Source: Balanoglossus misakiensis (lineage: Eukaryota > Hemichordata). From it: DNA of 64,000 nucleotides. Shown in pieces: positions 21,772 to 34,100 of this stretch. The notes beneath the pieces were generated by a model. That model made no database searches and was not told the origin of the DNA. It was given only the letters and a program-made list of their open reading frames with translations. Position numbers and translations under genes: made by a program. The stretch spans positions 5,022,001 through 5,086,000 of the forward strand of contig CM082581.2 in assembly GCA_040954595.2 (NCBI GenBank). Reading direction: 5' to 3'. Numbering within the stretch: the first letter of the stretch is position 1; every line of letters starts with the position of its first letter.

Positions 21772-23068
21772 ATGGTCACCAAAAGCGACAGCCCAACCCG
21801 CAGAGATTCTGGAAGTAAATCCCACGTCGACGATTACGAAGTTGCGGTGATACTCGCCCAGACATCGGCGATGATTGACGGCAAATACAAGACTCCCGAC
21901 GCGAGCAGCGATGATGTGGCCGTTTCTGAGAGCGACTACGGCAGTGCAGATAGCGTGATCAGTTCTCCAACACGTAAGTAGCATACACGATCCCCCTTTT
22001 ACCTTGCCGCAATGATTTTTGTGGGTGCTGCCCGATTGACTGGTGCTCGCAGCTCGTGCTGCGAATAACCAGTCAACGTAGCAGCACCCGCTGCAATCAT
22101 TGCAGCTACTCTCTACCCTGATCCTAGTGACCAAAAGTGGATGTACTTGAGTCCTCATTGCGTACGGCCCAGTTCATTACCAGTACATGTATATCTTTTA
22201 TTGAATAATATAATAACCCGTCTTGTATTTTTCTACAGCATCTGAATGCGGCTCTGACACGAGCAGCAGCGACAGTTGTTGCGGCACCACACGCAAATCG
22301 AGGCGGAAGCGAGCACGTACAGCCTTTAGCAGCGAACAAGTCTACAAATTGGAAAAGAAGTTTCAAGACCACAAATATCTGTCGCCCACCGAACGAGAAG
22401 ACTTTGCTGAGAAAATTGGACTTTCAGATATACAGGTATGTCGAAAGTTTCACTTCCATTTTGCTATTTTTGAAAGTTCCTCGGGTTTTCGAGGATGTTT
22501 GCTTGTTTCAAAACCAACTCCGTGTTTATTAGTATATAAGTACACGTATATTCAAACACTGGCGACAACATTGGTGACAATAGTGTTGTGTAGTATCATA
22601 CAACATACCTGCTAGGCCTGCTTTTTTTACAATGAAACTAATTTTTTTCTAACTCAATTTCAGATAAAAACCTGGTTTCAAAACCGACGCATGAAATGGA
22701 AGAGACAACGCAAGGACGATTCCGAGGACGCAGCAATTCCCGAGTCGTACCCCGTAACGTCACTTGTCAGTTCTGCCTACCCACCGCCGCTGATTCCGTC
22801 TCCCCCAAGTTTATACCCCGCACCGATGACGTCAGCCCACCTGCGACACGTCCCGTCCGCTGTGCCGCTCCCAGCCCGACAAATGGTGCCGCTGTCACCG
22901 TATCCACCCAGGGTTTCAACGCTCGCGTACCCGACTTTGACGCCGATGAGATCCCCCTATGCACCGGCGATACCGTTCCATCCCCCGGCCAGTTACAGTT
23001 TGAGCCCGTTGGTGTCCAGTCCGTACAGTCCGCTGCATAGACAGTACCCGCTGACCTTCTACTGTTGA
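21772..23068 (+). CDS. vent: Vent-class homeodomain transcription factor (Vent-c), 267 aa
   Basis: Third tandem paralogue. Exons 21772-21973, 22239-22435 and 22664-23068 have introns of 265 and 228 nt in the shared phases 1 and 0. The start ATG (ACCATCATGG) is the first after the TATA-predicted start. The homeodomain spans residues about 90-149 (RRKRARTAFS to QIKTWFQNRRMKWKRQ); residue 45 is Ile where the others have Val, and T47 is kept. The N-terminal motif is DDYEVAVILAQ (20-30), the closest of the three to the VEWLAQSS-type start of vertebrate Vent proteins. The SECGSDTSSSD stretch precedes the homeodomain. The Pro/Tyr/Ser-rich C-terminus includes APMTSAHL (Met 188), the diverged copy of the shared tail motif. 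The KDDSED after the homeodomain matches Vent-a better than Vent-b. Intron 1 contains a long imperfect hairpin. Confidence 0.85.
22009..22103. repeat. Imperfect hairpin in Vent-c intron 1
   Basis: Arms 22009-22053 and 22058-22103 are about 80% complementary around a 4-base loop (TCGT). Perfect blocks include gcaatgatt/aatcattgc, gggtgctgc/gcagcaccc and ttgactggt/accagtcaa. It could be a short foldback element or a structured intronic RNA. The very small terminal loop is unlike a typical microRNA precursor. Confidence 0.7.
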
Positions 23069-23239
23069 GGCATCAAGTCTCACAGCAAATAACCGGACAT
23101 TTCAATGAGACATTTTATTCTCAGAATCTTTCTATTTCCTTCCATTTTCGGCACCAAGTGCCAACAAATGTTCCCGACTTTAAGAAGTATCCTGCCAAAT
23201 GTTTGTATATATATGAATTTTTAAAATTATTTATTGCTT

Positions 23240-23245
23240 AATAAA
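23240..23245 (+). terminator. Polyadenylation signal of Vent-c
   Basis: AATAAA about 170 nt after the stop codon, in an AU-rich context (tttaaaattatttattgc). Confidence 0.7.
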
Positions 23246-24714
23246 ACTTTTCATCAATTGAACGATTTTTGCCGACATTTTATTGCGTCTATATAAGTGA
23301 ATAATACCGCCTGTAATTAGACCACTGTCCCATCCATATTCGGTTTAATATTCAGATAACATCAATGCACATAGTGAAATCTGCGGTTTGAGACCCCAAA
23401 TATGGGCGTTCCAACGTTGTTTTTTGAAGTAGAAAAAGAAACTGCGCGATCATACACACATACATTGTTCTAGCGCCTGTCCCACACCCCGGGTAAATAC
23501 ATGTAGTCCAAGAAAACTATGAACGGTATTTAAAGGGGGAATAAACAATTCGTTCTGGAGAATTGTTAGCAGAATGCAACCAAGAAGTCTGCCAAATAGG
23601 AACAAAACATCTAACTGAATCTTTGCTCGAGCTGAAAAAGATTATAATACATGTACTAGTATTTGATCAGCCTGACAGCGCCCGCTACCATGCACATTGG
23701 CAGACAAAGAGCTGGTACTCTTAGGTTTTGGATTTCGATTAGCGCTGTTTAAAATAACTGTACGCGCCTCTAGTAAACAGCATAGGCGTTTGAAAGAATA
23801 CAAACATTTTGTTAAGATTAGTATAATTTCAAATTGTGATAAATTATGATAATTATAGTTTTTATTTTCAAGAGTATTTGCAATGTATCGGTAAAAGAAC
23901 GTAGCGCCTCAGTACGGTTGTGATGCGGGTTTTACAATGCATACGTGAAGTTATCCAGTAACCGAGTTTCGGGTGATGAGTCACGAGTCCATTTTAGTCC
24001 TACATGTATTTTAAATTCAGGTTTTCTGTCTATAGCAAGTGGCTGTGAGGGCTATTCAGTGTCAAATATGATAGGTCATATTGCAAAACTTAACTGACTT
24101 CAGACATCCATGAAATTTTTTTTAATGTCAGCAAACTGTTGTCTAGTCATTCCAACACACGATTTTAGCAGGGTACGATCAGGGAGCACGACGCGTCATC
24201 ACTGAAGACTATGTAAATGAAAAATATGCAAAATAAAATATATATTAGACATTCGCAATTGATCCGTGAGGCCTGCGAGACTGTTTTATCATGCATGTAC
24301 ATATAGACTAATACAGTCTAGTCGTATGACAAGATGCCACAAGTAGAGCACGCCCTCTTAGGGCTCAGACTGAAATTTCTTACGTTAATGCATTTTGGGA
24401 AAGATTTGTGAATGAAACCCTGGAATGAAACATTTGAATGTATCGTAATAAATATTGCGAATAGGTTAAAGATAACATGACAAAAACACTCTTTTGCTTT
24501 CAAGCATTTCCGTTGGTTAATATCAATATAAAACGCGCATATTTAGAAATGAATCTGAATCTAAACGTAATGCGATTGCATGTTGTCGGAAAGTTGCGAC
24601 AAACAAACAAACAGTATCGCCATTTTGAAACCTCAGCACGGATGAAGTTTAGCAGTAAGTCTTGTTATTCGTGATATTTTCGTCATCAAGGGGGTGGTTC
24701 GTCACATTTTAGAG
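23246..24714. other. Vent-c to CACUL1 intergenic region
   Basis: About 1.5 kb, AT-rich, with no gene I can support. It must contain the CACUL1 promoter; no TATA box was seen near 24.68 kb, fitting a housekeeping-type promoter. No TGGCGCCA copies are present, so the palindrome cluster stops upstream of Vent-c. Confidence 0.55.
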
Positions 24715-27700
24715 ATGGATGAACCCATGGAAGACCAATGCGGTGAGCACCAGTCGAACATAGAACAACAACAGGCGTCGGCTGAAGCAGAACGAAAGAA
24801 ATTGCCATCACTTCTGAGGCCAGTAGGTACGTAGTTGACGGAAGCCTGTCATTTTTCCCCAGGTCATATGTTTTACTCGTCCAGTTTCACCTCGCTTTGG
24901 AAAACATGCGGCTTGTAGATGATGTTTACATGCTATAAGATTCTCCATTTTCAGATAGACTCACTTATGTGCAAATGGGGGCTCACCCGAGACCGCACCG
25001 TGCGTATGCCATGCGTATCTATCATCAAATGGTCAATTAATGTTTTGGAACCCATTGCATGTGTCAGAGGTGGGATGCCAGCCCATTTCAGAAAACTACA
25101 TTTCCAACTTCCTTACCCACTTTTGCTTTCACTTTCCTTTATTTGATTTTCTTAAATAATGTAAGTTTCATTTTGTTTGGCATCCTTTCAAAACCTGCAT
25201 ATAAATCGACATGACCCCCGCCCCCATGACACACACCCCCTCACCATCACTGGCTCAGTGCCTGTCACTCCAGTGTGAGGTGCGGCTTCCTGGGTAACAT
25301 GCGCGTGTAATGTAACTATCACGGTGTGATCAGAAGGAGGTACAGTGTTGGTGGCTATTAATGCTGTGTAACCATAGAACTGAAAGTAGGGGCGACTGCT
25401 TTGCTTCTTGTTAACTGTGATGGTTACGACCCCTGTGAAGAGGTCAGACTTCCTCCATTTTGAAAGCGCGACTTTGAACTTGACAAATAGTCTCCCATGT
25501 ATTTAGGGGAATGAAAGAGTACAGATTTTCAGTATAGGCATGGTATCAATTTACAGCTGTAGTAAAGTTTTTTGTGAACATTTATTTTACAGTTATGGGT
25601 GCAATAACAAAAGAAGAGTATGAGAGTCAGTACTGGCCTAAGCTAGAAAATGCAATTACTCAGTTGTTAACTCAGACACCTGGAGACTATATACCGATAT
25701 CCTATGAGCAGATGTACAGGTGAGTTCATGATAATTACTCCAAAAATCAAGCAATAGGTTCAAGTTAGCAAGTTTGTTCCTTTATGTGGGTCTGTTGGAT
25801 CCAGTACTGATAACACATTGTCTCGGATAAAACATCTTACCTTCACATGAGACACACTGACCAACATATGTTTGGTTTGATATTTTCAGCTGTGTTTACA
25901 AATGTGTTTGTCAACAACACTCTGAACAGATGTATGGTGATCTACTTATAATCATCAGTAAACATTTAGAAAGACTTTCAATGGAATTAGAGGTGAGAAT
26001 TTTCATTCCTTCATCTCAAGTGTGACAATCTTGCTTTAACTTTGGTGTTGACAGTTAGACCAAAATAAAGGTGTGCAGTCACTAACACTCAAGTGAATGG
26101 TTAAAAACTGATGAAAACTTTTATATGGTGCCCATTTGTAACTTTTTTTAACTCGCAGTATGTGTGAACCTAATTACTAACCACAGAGAATATTGAGTAG
26201 AGGAGTGCCTACTCCCACAGAATATAACAATTATTGGTTTCCTATCTCTATATTCCAGTCAAGTCCACCAGAAAACTACGTAGGAAGTTTTAACTTTGCA
26301 CTCAACCAGTATACGCAAGCACTAGGAGGTATTGTTCCAATTTTTAATTACATGGTAAGTAGCTGCCATTTTTAGTTCCCATATTTATTCTAAAGACATT
26401 AGCACTCCCAAATACAAGGCTGTGTTCACCTCAGCTTCTGAACTTGTCAGGTGACTTGATAAATGATATGTGAATAGAACAGATAGAATAACGATTTTGT
26501 GTCATTATACTAAACACATAAATTGAAAGTTTTTCTCTTTTTTCGTTGCAGAATCGTTTTTATGTAGCAACAAAACTCAATACAGATTTAAAAGATGAAT
26601 TGTCTAAATTATTCACAATATACGTAGCAGACAAACACGTACCTTTATTATTCAGTAAGTATAAAGTCTATTTTATAATGACCTCAAAACCCAATTTAGT
26701 TACAACTATTGTAAAATGATATGTGCTTTGATCACTTATGCTCTCTTTGTAATTTGAAATCGTCTGTAGGTTTACTAGAAGAAGCACATACAAAACCATT
26801 TGCTGTGTCACCACCAACAATGGCAAACATCATCAAAGGTCTATATCAACTCAAACCAGGTGAGAAGGAATACTGAACACGAACGACCACATGGTTTTGT
26901 CATTACTCAGGAAGAGTTCTCACATTGCATTTAGTGAGAAGGGGCAGATAAATAAGTGATGCGGTTCCTTTATTTGACCCAGTTTTGGAAAAATCCATGC
27001 TTTTTGAGGGAGGACTTGTACACATGACAACCAAGCACTGGTTCAACTTTCAACCGAATCACATTTTTTTCTGATCAATAATTTTTCACTTGCTTGTCTT
27101 TTCTCAGAATTAGCACAACTGAAACCCCATCTGTTTGCGAGGTTTATTCCAAATATCTTTCCTCCAGCCAAAGAGGAGCTGCTCGACCAGTACATTCAAG
27201 AAACACAACAAATGCAAAGAGAGCTGGAGAAGTGTGGTTATGCAAGGTAATCTTTCAATAGACTTTTGTAAATCTCTGGTCAGTTCATAGGCTGTTTAAA
27301 AGGAGACATAGTTACTGATGTTGGACATTATGTATAGTTTGAGGATTCCTTGTTGTTCTTACTGAAATATATGAAATCAACAGTAGGCAAATGTAATATG
27401 TATATCTATATAATATAGAAATACTTTGAAGGTATCATTTCTGGTGTATTCTACGAGTTTTCTGCAGAAATTATCTGATGCATCCATGAAGATGTCAGTG
27501 AAATGACTGCATAGAACAATGCATGGCACGGCACTGTTTGTCATATTTTCCAATGGAACTGTCTGTACCTTCATATAACAAGCTTTCTTGTGATTCAGGT
27601 GTTAGGTCCAGGTGACTTATTTGCACTGACGATAACGAGCGCAGTGGTAACTGTGACTGTCATTTTCATCCACAGGGGCAACCAGAGCAGGAAGAGAGCT

Positions 27701-27905
27701 GGAGAAGACAGTATACCCAGTAAGTATGAGTAACGTGATAAGAATTACATTCTAGCTAGCAAGAGCTTTACTTAGAACCCCATGATGCCATGTATTCGAG
27801 AAGCACTGACAGAATTCACTGTTGTGGCTATAATGTACATTATTTTCTTTCTTTGTTTCAGAAAATTTACCATTAAGCTTCATGCCAAAGAACACAAGCA
27901 GCTGA
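24715..27905 (+). CDS. CACUL1: CACUL1 orthologue: CDK2-associated cullin-domain protein, about 285 aa
   Basis: In mammals CACUL1 (CAC1) is a small cullin-N-terminal-like protein that associates with CDK2 and promotes G1/S progression. Nine exons join in frame: 24715-24826, 25593-25719, 25890-25992, 26259-26354, 26552-26654, 26770-26859, 27108-27246, 27676-27719 and 27862-27905 (TGA). All introns are GT-AG. The cullin-like region begins near [16 protein letters not shown] and includes [38 protein letters not shown] and [16 protein letters not shown]. The protein ends [19 protein letters not shown]. The start lies in a good context (GAGATGG). The N-terminus is shorter than the mammalian Ala/Ser-rich one (369 aa total in human, from memory), so an upstream exon cannot be excluded. 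No catalytic residues are expected and the Rbx-binding part of true cullins is absent. Confidence 0.88.
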
Positions 27906-28668
27906 GAAGCAGCGGAGTGTGCTCCTGGTCATATAGTAATAAACTTAATACCGTATTTGGCTTGCCAGTTTCAACCAGACACTGGGGTTGATCCATTTAG
28001 AAGAAGTTTGTGTCTTGTAACAGAACTTATCGATCTTCTTCACCCACTATGATTTTTATGCAGTGACTGATCTATTCGCTGCACCAAAAAGGTACAATTT
28101 AAAATGCTGTCACCCCTTCTACCTGGACATGGGCTGTCTCCTATCATTGGAATTGATAGGGTTGTACCAAATTTCCGGGGTGGTGGCAGGAATGAGATAG
28201 AGGTTATTATGCGAAAGTCCGAGTTCCAAGTCCTGATGTGTGTCACTGTTCAGATTAGGTTAAGTTTGTCATTCATACCATGCGTTCAAATGACACGCTT
28301 TTTTTGACCGTCTCGAATTCACGGTAACTGCCCCTGGTTGACCCCTGACCCAAAAGGTCAAAGTTGAGAGGCTACCTGGACATGCTGCCCACAGACTCGT
28401 TTGTGTATGCAAACTGGGGTGTAGTCTTCTAAACATGTGAAGTATTTACAAGAAACACAGTGTGTGTCCTCATGGTGAAATAGATGCAGTGTATCTAAAA
28501 TAGAATATCTTTGATTGCTTCTGTAAATTATACAAGTACAATTTACCGGCTTATCGCAACCAAATTTTTACATTCTACCCAACAATGTTTTTTTTCTGGC
28601 TCTATTCATCCATTTTAAGGTTCCTTTTTTTCATGCAAATTATCTGAAATGCCGGGCTGTGGTTTGAT

Positions 28669-28674
28669 AATAAA
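28669..28674 (+). terminator. Polyadenylation signal of CACUL1
   Basis: AATAAA 764 bases after the stop codon. Another AATAAA at 29229-29234 could give a longer transcript. Confidence 0.5.
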
Positions 28675-31039
28675 TTTGTGTAATCTGGTGAAAAGAAATG
28701 CTCAATTTTTTTGTGCTGACTTTGTAGAGTTAAAAAATAGGCTGTAAACTGAGCAAGGTTGTTGCATAATGTGAAAATATAATTTTTACCTTTAACATGT
28801 CAAAACACTGGTTATAAATTGTTCAGACAGCGTGCTTGGGATTATCAAACCAGTGTGCTTTGTGTTGATCGAACTTGTGAAAAAATTTGCAAGTCTGCGG
28901 GTGTTCTGAAAAATAATGTGGTGTGATCTGTCTTCAGTGAAGACCTTGGTGCATTGTCAGGAAACGTTCCTGAGATGTGGTATCAAAAATGAACTTTCTT
29001 TGAGACAAAGAAGCTGTGATGTCTTTCCAGCTAAAATGCTGTTATTTAAGACAGAATGCATTGCTATTTTGACAGTTATCAATGGAGCTAGCAGTTGGGC
29101 TTTGATAATTATAATACTGACACCTGGTGTGGCATCAGAATTTATTTATGAAACTCTTTTAAGTCCTTGTCCACTTTTTTCACTTTTCCTAATACACTCT
29201 TAGCATTATATCCGGCGTTTTTTTTTCTAATAAAGTTTGATCCAGTTTCAAAAATAAAACAGAATTTTGGGTAATTTTTGTGTCATTTTCTAAAGGGTGT
29301 AATTTCCACTATTATCACGATTACAAATGTACCCGTCAGGACTCTTCGTTTCATTCTGTCGTGCGACGTGTGCATGCATTTGGCATGTCATTCTGGGGAA
29401 GTTCGCCCTCTTATGGCCATTACTGTTGTTACTGCCGTTTTCCTCGTTCGAACCTAGTCTCGGTTACCCAGACCCCCCTGCTTCTTTCCCAACGGAAGAA
29501 GCAGGGGGGTCTGGGTAACCGAGACTAGTTCGAACCCAGTATCGAGGTACAATGTACCAGTATCGCATGATGCTTCAAGTTCTGTCTACTTGCGGCCATC
29601 GTGATCATAACAATTGAAATTAATAGATGCCATTGCCTTTCTATAGGTTGTTTATTGTGCGAAAATAAAACGTTTCTCGAGCTTTTCAAATTGTATACTA
29701 TACATGTACTACTTTTCCACTTACATATAATATTTTTAACTGTAGTGTGTGACGCGGCTATTATGAGCCCAAATGTCTGTATTTATCATTGTACGGAGAA
29801 TGTTGGTCACTTTTATATTATCGTCATTTAATTATGACTGTTCGGTCTATGTTTTAGTTTCTGTGCTATGACACGCAAATGAAATACATTTTCCTAGAAC
29901 GCGGTTGAAACCCATGTAACCGGGCCTGCAAACCTGAGTTTTTGTGATATTTTGTGGTTTGGCATCCAGAAACTCGGGAGAATCATCTTGTCTTTGGGGG
30001 CATGTGACTTGCCAAAACCCACTGTCGACAATTAAGTGTCGTCCAACTTTAACTCAGAGTATGATTCCCGGTGATTTTAGTGTGATATGGATTTCAAAAT
30101 ATTAACGACCCATTCGTACTCAGGCTGACATACACACACATTTTAGGCCTATTTTCCCGACAAAAACATATAAAGCCGTGAAGAAAATTTGTTACACTTA
30201 GTGACTTAGGCCATCTACTGTCTATGCTCAGACCTCCTGGCCTAGCAATGACGTGTTGATAAGTTGTTAAGTTAATGGTGACAGGTTTTGTAAAGAGCGA
30301 TTCACACTTTACAGCAAGTAATAAACAAGTCAATCGTCACCATCTGGGACACGAAGAGGCAATTACTGGAGTTCACGCGTGTCTGCTTTGCTGTTGATGA
30401 CCAGCATTCTCTCACGCAGTGGTTTCCCCCCTCCCTGTTTTCGAAATAGTTTGCACCAAGTGCATTTCTATTATCCAAGCGATTTGCATAACAATAATAA
30501 TGTCAAATGATTGTAAAGCCTGAAATTCCTGAGTTTTACACCAATCAATTACGAGCTGGCGGTCACGTGGTGCAACCGTTGTCGTCCATGTTTAGCTGGT
30601 CCTTCGATTTTCGCGATTTCGGAAACCGTATCACGTTCGAAATTGACGATCGTAGGAAGATCGGGAAAGGCGATCGCCGCTCGGTGATGATACAAACACA
30701 CTGGTGGATTTCTGGAGAATATATCGAGGGTCGGTTTGTTGTGAAAACGCGCCTGACAGCCAGGAAACCCTATGTTGACAACATTGAGTCTGGTGTTGTG
30801 TGAGTTGGTAAGTAGGTAAGCAAAAGTTGTTGTGGACCTGCGAGTATTCTGTCGCGATCAGGATGACGTAAGTGGTCTTTGGGCGATCTGATCGGATACT
30901 TAACTCACAACGTTTTGTACAGTTGACATGCCGAATATCTGTCGCCAGACATACTCGTCGTAATGTAAATCGTGAACTCCAGTTAGAGGCGAACGTTGGA
31001 AGTACTCGTGTTACACCGTACGTACTGCATGGATGCAGG
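28675..31039. other. CACUL1 to RGS12 intergenic region
   Basis: About 2.4 kb. It contains possible distal CACUL1 3' UTR, a long near-perfect foldback at 29446-29535 and the RGS12 promoter at the right end. Open frames here are short and unrecognised. Confidence 0.5.
29446..29535. repeat. Near-perfect foldback (32 + 8 bp stem, 9-nt loop)
   Basis: The left arm is GTTCGAAC (29446-29453), one unpaired C, then 32 bases to 29486. The right arm at 29496-29527 is the exact reverse complement of those 32, followed by GTTCGAAC (29528-29535). The loop is TCCCAACGG. Arms include CTCGGTTACCCAGACC and a 6-C/6-G tract. It resembles a miniature inverted-repeat element; no target-site duplication or coding capacity is visible. 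Confidence 0.92.
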
Positions 31040-31046
31040 TATAAAA
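31040..31046 (+). promoter_or_regulatory. Possible TATA box of RGS12
   Basis: TATAAAA 76 bases upstream of the chosen ATG, which would give a 5' UTR of about 45 nt. Plausible but not certain, because large scaffolding genes often use several promoters. Confidence 0.45.
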
Positions 31047-31115
31047 CGACATGTCGTACCCTAACGAGAATCATATCGATTGATCGATTGGCTAGTTCAC
31101 ACTCTCCGTTCAAAG

Positions 31116-34100
31116 ATGCACCAAACCAGGAGAAAGAAAAAACGGCCAGTTATGGCCAATTTGAAGACAGTCGAAGTGGCCCGGGGTCGGAACGGGTACG
31201 GGTTCACCCTGTCGGGTCAGTCACCTTGCATTCTGAGTTGCATTCTGAGTGGGAGCCCCGCTGAACAGGCAGGGCTGAAGACGGGCGACTATGTTATGGC
31301 CGTCAACGGCGAAAATGTCGCAAAGCTCTCGCACGAACAGGTGGTGAAGTTGATCGGCGTGTCGACTGCGGTGCTCAGGTTGACTATAGCCGAAAAACAG
31401 CGGCGTGATCACACCGATTCTTCCGATGACGAGTTCGTAGTCAACCGGCCCAGGCCGAGATCTCACCCCAGGATGAAAACTAGAACGCCGCCGACACCCA
31501 CCAACGATTACCAGAACCCCGGCGCGAGTCGGGTGGACAAGGTGGTCGAGGATCTCTTCCGGAGAACTTTGTTCGGAAACGCGATGACATCAGAAGCGGT
31601 CGAAGAACATGACGAGGAGGAAAACGAGAAAAGTGATAGGGATGCTAGGCTTGCTCCAGGTCACCTAAGTCCGTTCAACAAGTCGGGAAAATACGAGGTT
31701 TTCTTGAAGAAACCACAGAAGTTGTACGAACGCAAGGTGTGGACTGGAAAAGGGTTTGATGATGAGACGGGTGCAAAACCTCGAAAAACTAAACAAAAAT
31801 ATTCCGAGAGACACCAGATGTCTAAGCAACAGATGCAGTATATTTATCAGCAGCAGCAACAACAACAACAGCAGCAACTTCATCAACAACAACTGCTGCA
31901 CCAACAACATATGCAACAGCAGTATGACAGTGGGCGTTTCATGTCGACGCCAGATCCAGCCATGATAAACAGACCGCTGTCACCTTTAGAGGTATCAAGC
32001 ATCCTCTATCCGTCACTGCAACCCCACGTCAGCGCCGCTGTACCCCTTGACATTGACCACGAACTGGACGAGGACGATCTGTATTTACGCGTCGTTGTTG
32101 GATATTTAGGGTCGATTGAGATCCCGGCGGAGGCCAATCTTCAGACTGCCAGTTTGCAAGCCATCCGTGGATGTGTTCGGAGGCTCCGGATCGAGCAGAG
32201 AATCCACACGCTCGTGCTGATGGAGATTACCATCCGGGATGTCAGACTCATCACTTCCAACGGCGCGGTTGTTGTGGTGTATCCGGCCGAGAAGTTGGCG
32301 TTCACCGGAGTCTGTCCGGACGATAAACGCTTTTTCGGCCTGGTGACCATGCACGGACTGGAAGACTTGCACGAGATGAACGACATTGACAAGGACAATT
32401 TTGGGAGTTCTTGTCACGTGTTCATGGTGGATCCTGAAATATGTTCCCACAGTGTCCACGCGAAGAAAGCTGCCAAGTTCGGAATTCAGTGCGCGGTGGA
32501 TCCGGAGACCAACGGATGCCGGGAATTTCCACGATCGGCCAAGCCGATTCTTAGGACGCTCGCGAAACTGTACCAAGATCGGCACAACGGTCTGTACGTC
32601 AATGAATTGCAACGCGCTCAGGTATACATGGGTGGGGACTACCCGCTCGATGCAAGGCGAAGCAATAGTAACAGCAGCAACAGCGACAGCGGAATCGGTT
32701 ACTGTCGGGATTCGGAGGGAATGAACGGATCGGGGTCCGGCGACCGGGTCGTCGTCGTCGACATCCCGAAAAACGGGCACGAATATTACAACGGGCAGAG
32801 CGCCGCGACCCCGAACAGGCTAGTCGTGAAAGCCGACGTGATGCACAATTCTGACCGTGAGGTCGCGTATTCTCTGTCGTCGTCGTCGGCGAAGTCGCAG
32901 CTGTCGTCGGACCACACGCACAAAAACACAACCGCTGCGGTGGCTGATGCATCGTCGCGACTGTGCCCGCGTGTGCGAGCGCATCCCCAGGAACCAGACC
33001 GGCCGGTGTCCAGACTAGGTATGCACGTTTACACGGATTCTGTGGACTCGGGCAGCACGCAGGAATCGCTCAACAGAGCGCACCAGAGTTCAGAAAACGA
33101 ATTCACTGATGAACAGCAAGCGATAGCCAGAGCTCCGACAGGATTACCTCCGTCGGGTATCCACAGACATTCCATGTATGCCAAAGTGGATAATTCTGGC
33201 AACAGAAAGGATGCAGCTGAAAGTAACGGAATCGATTCCAGAAGAATATCGGATGGCAGGATATTAACAAAGAAACCGGTGAGTGAATTCCCATATCTTA
33301 AAATCCATATATGGGTAATTTCAGTAAAATTTACTAAACGAACAGTAGCTGAACCTGTCACTGGGCTTCTGATATTTTTCTCATTCTGTATTATTGATGG
33401 GTGCATCTGTCAAGTTTTCATCTTCTACTGTTTAGATTATCTTCATATGCCCAACATTTGGCTTGTCAACAGGCAGTACTTTGTAAGTATGTATCACGCA
33501 TTGTTATAATTGAGAATTGAATTCAGAGATGACTTCACTTCTCAACAACATACCAGTGATGTCTACACACATCCAGGCCTTGTTGTTGCCAAAGCAAATG
33601 TTGGGAAGAGGAAGAAGAAGACACTCCATAATGTATTTGATAAACAGCATTGAAATACCGGAACATTTATTAAAGGTATCTTGTCCCTTTAATTAACAGA
33701 CCCGGTATGATAAGGGTTACGTCAACTGTTCCTGTAGTTTCCTGTATTATTGATGCTTGTCCCATATTGAGTACGCTTACGTGCCGTTTTCACTCTCTCA
33801 CTCTCAGATTCCCATAATACAGGTCAGAGGTCAAATATCCTCAGGTGGTAATTGGTATGCAAGTGATGGTGCACATTCATGTCTGAATAATTCTGAATGG
33901 TTACATTTGAAGTTATGCATGACTGTCGTTCAAAAAAGTTACGCTGCCAGAAATAGTACAAATGCCAAAACAGACCAACTTTCAGGATGTCGCCCGTAAA
34001 AAGCGAGGGGGGGGGGAGAGAGAGAGCAGTCTGGCCATGAAAAGTCAATTGTTATCCGTTACCTGGGATTAAAGTTTAATGTTTCCATCCCAGAAGACAT

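Noticed and set aside
22079-22103. miR-15/16 family microRNA in Vent-c intron 1
   Set aside because: Only the first nine bases match, the terminal loop is 4 nt, and the family's mature sequence does not continue. Kept as a hairpin only.
29446-29453. GTTCGAAC as a tRNA T-loop signal
   Set aside because: It is explained by the long foldback; no cloverleaf is possible.
31080-31115. RGS12 start upstream of ATG 31116
   Set aside because: The frame is open, but the codon at 31080 is TTG, not ATG; the first true ATG in frame is 31116.
33279-33509. 76-residue hydrophobic C-terminal extension of the first RGS12 exon
   Set aside because: It follows a consensus donor (GTGAGT) and reads into intron. 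An intron-retained isoform is possible, but nothing else in the sequence supports it.
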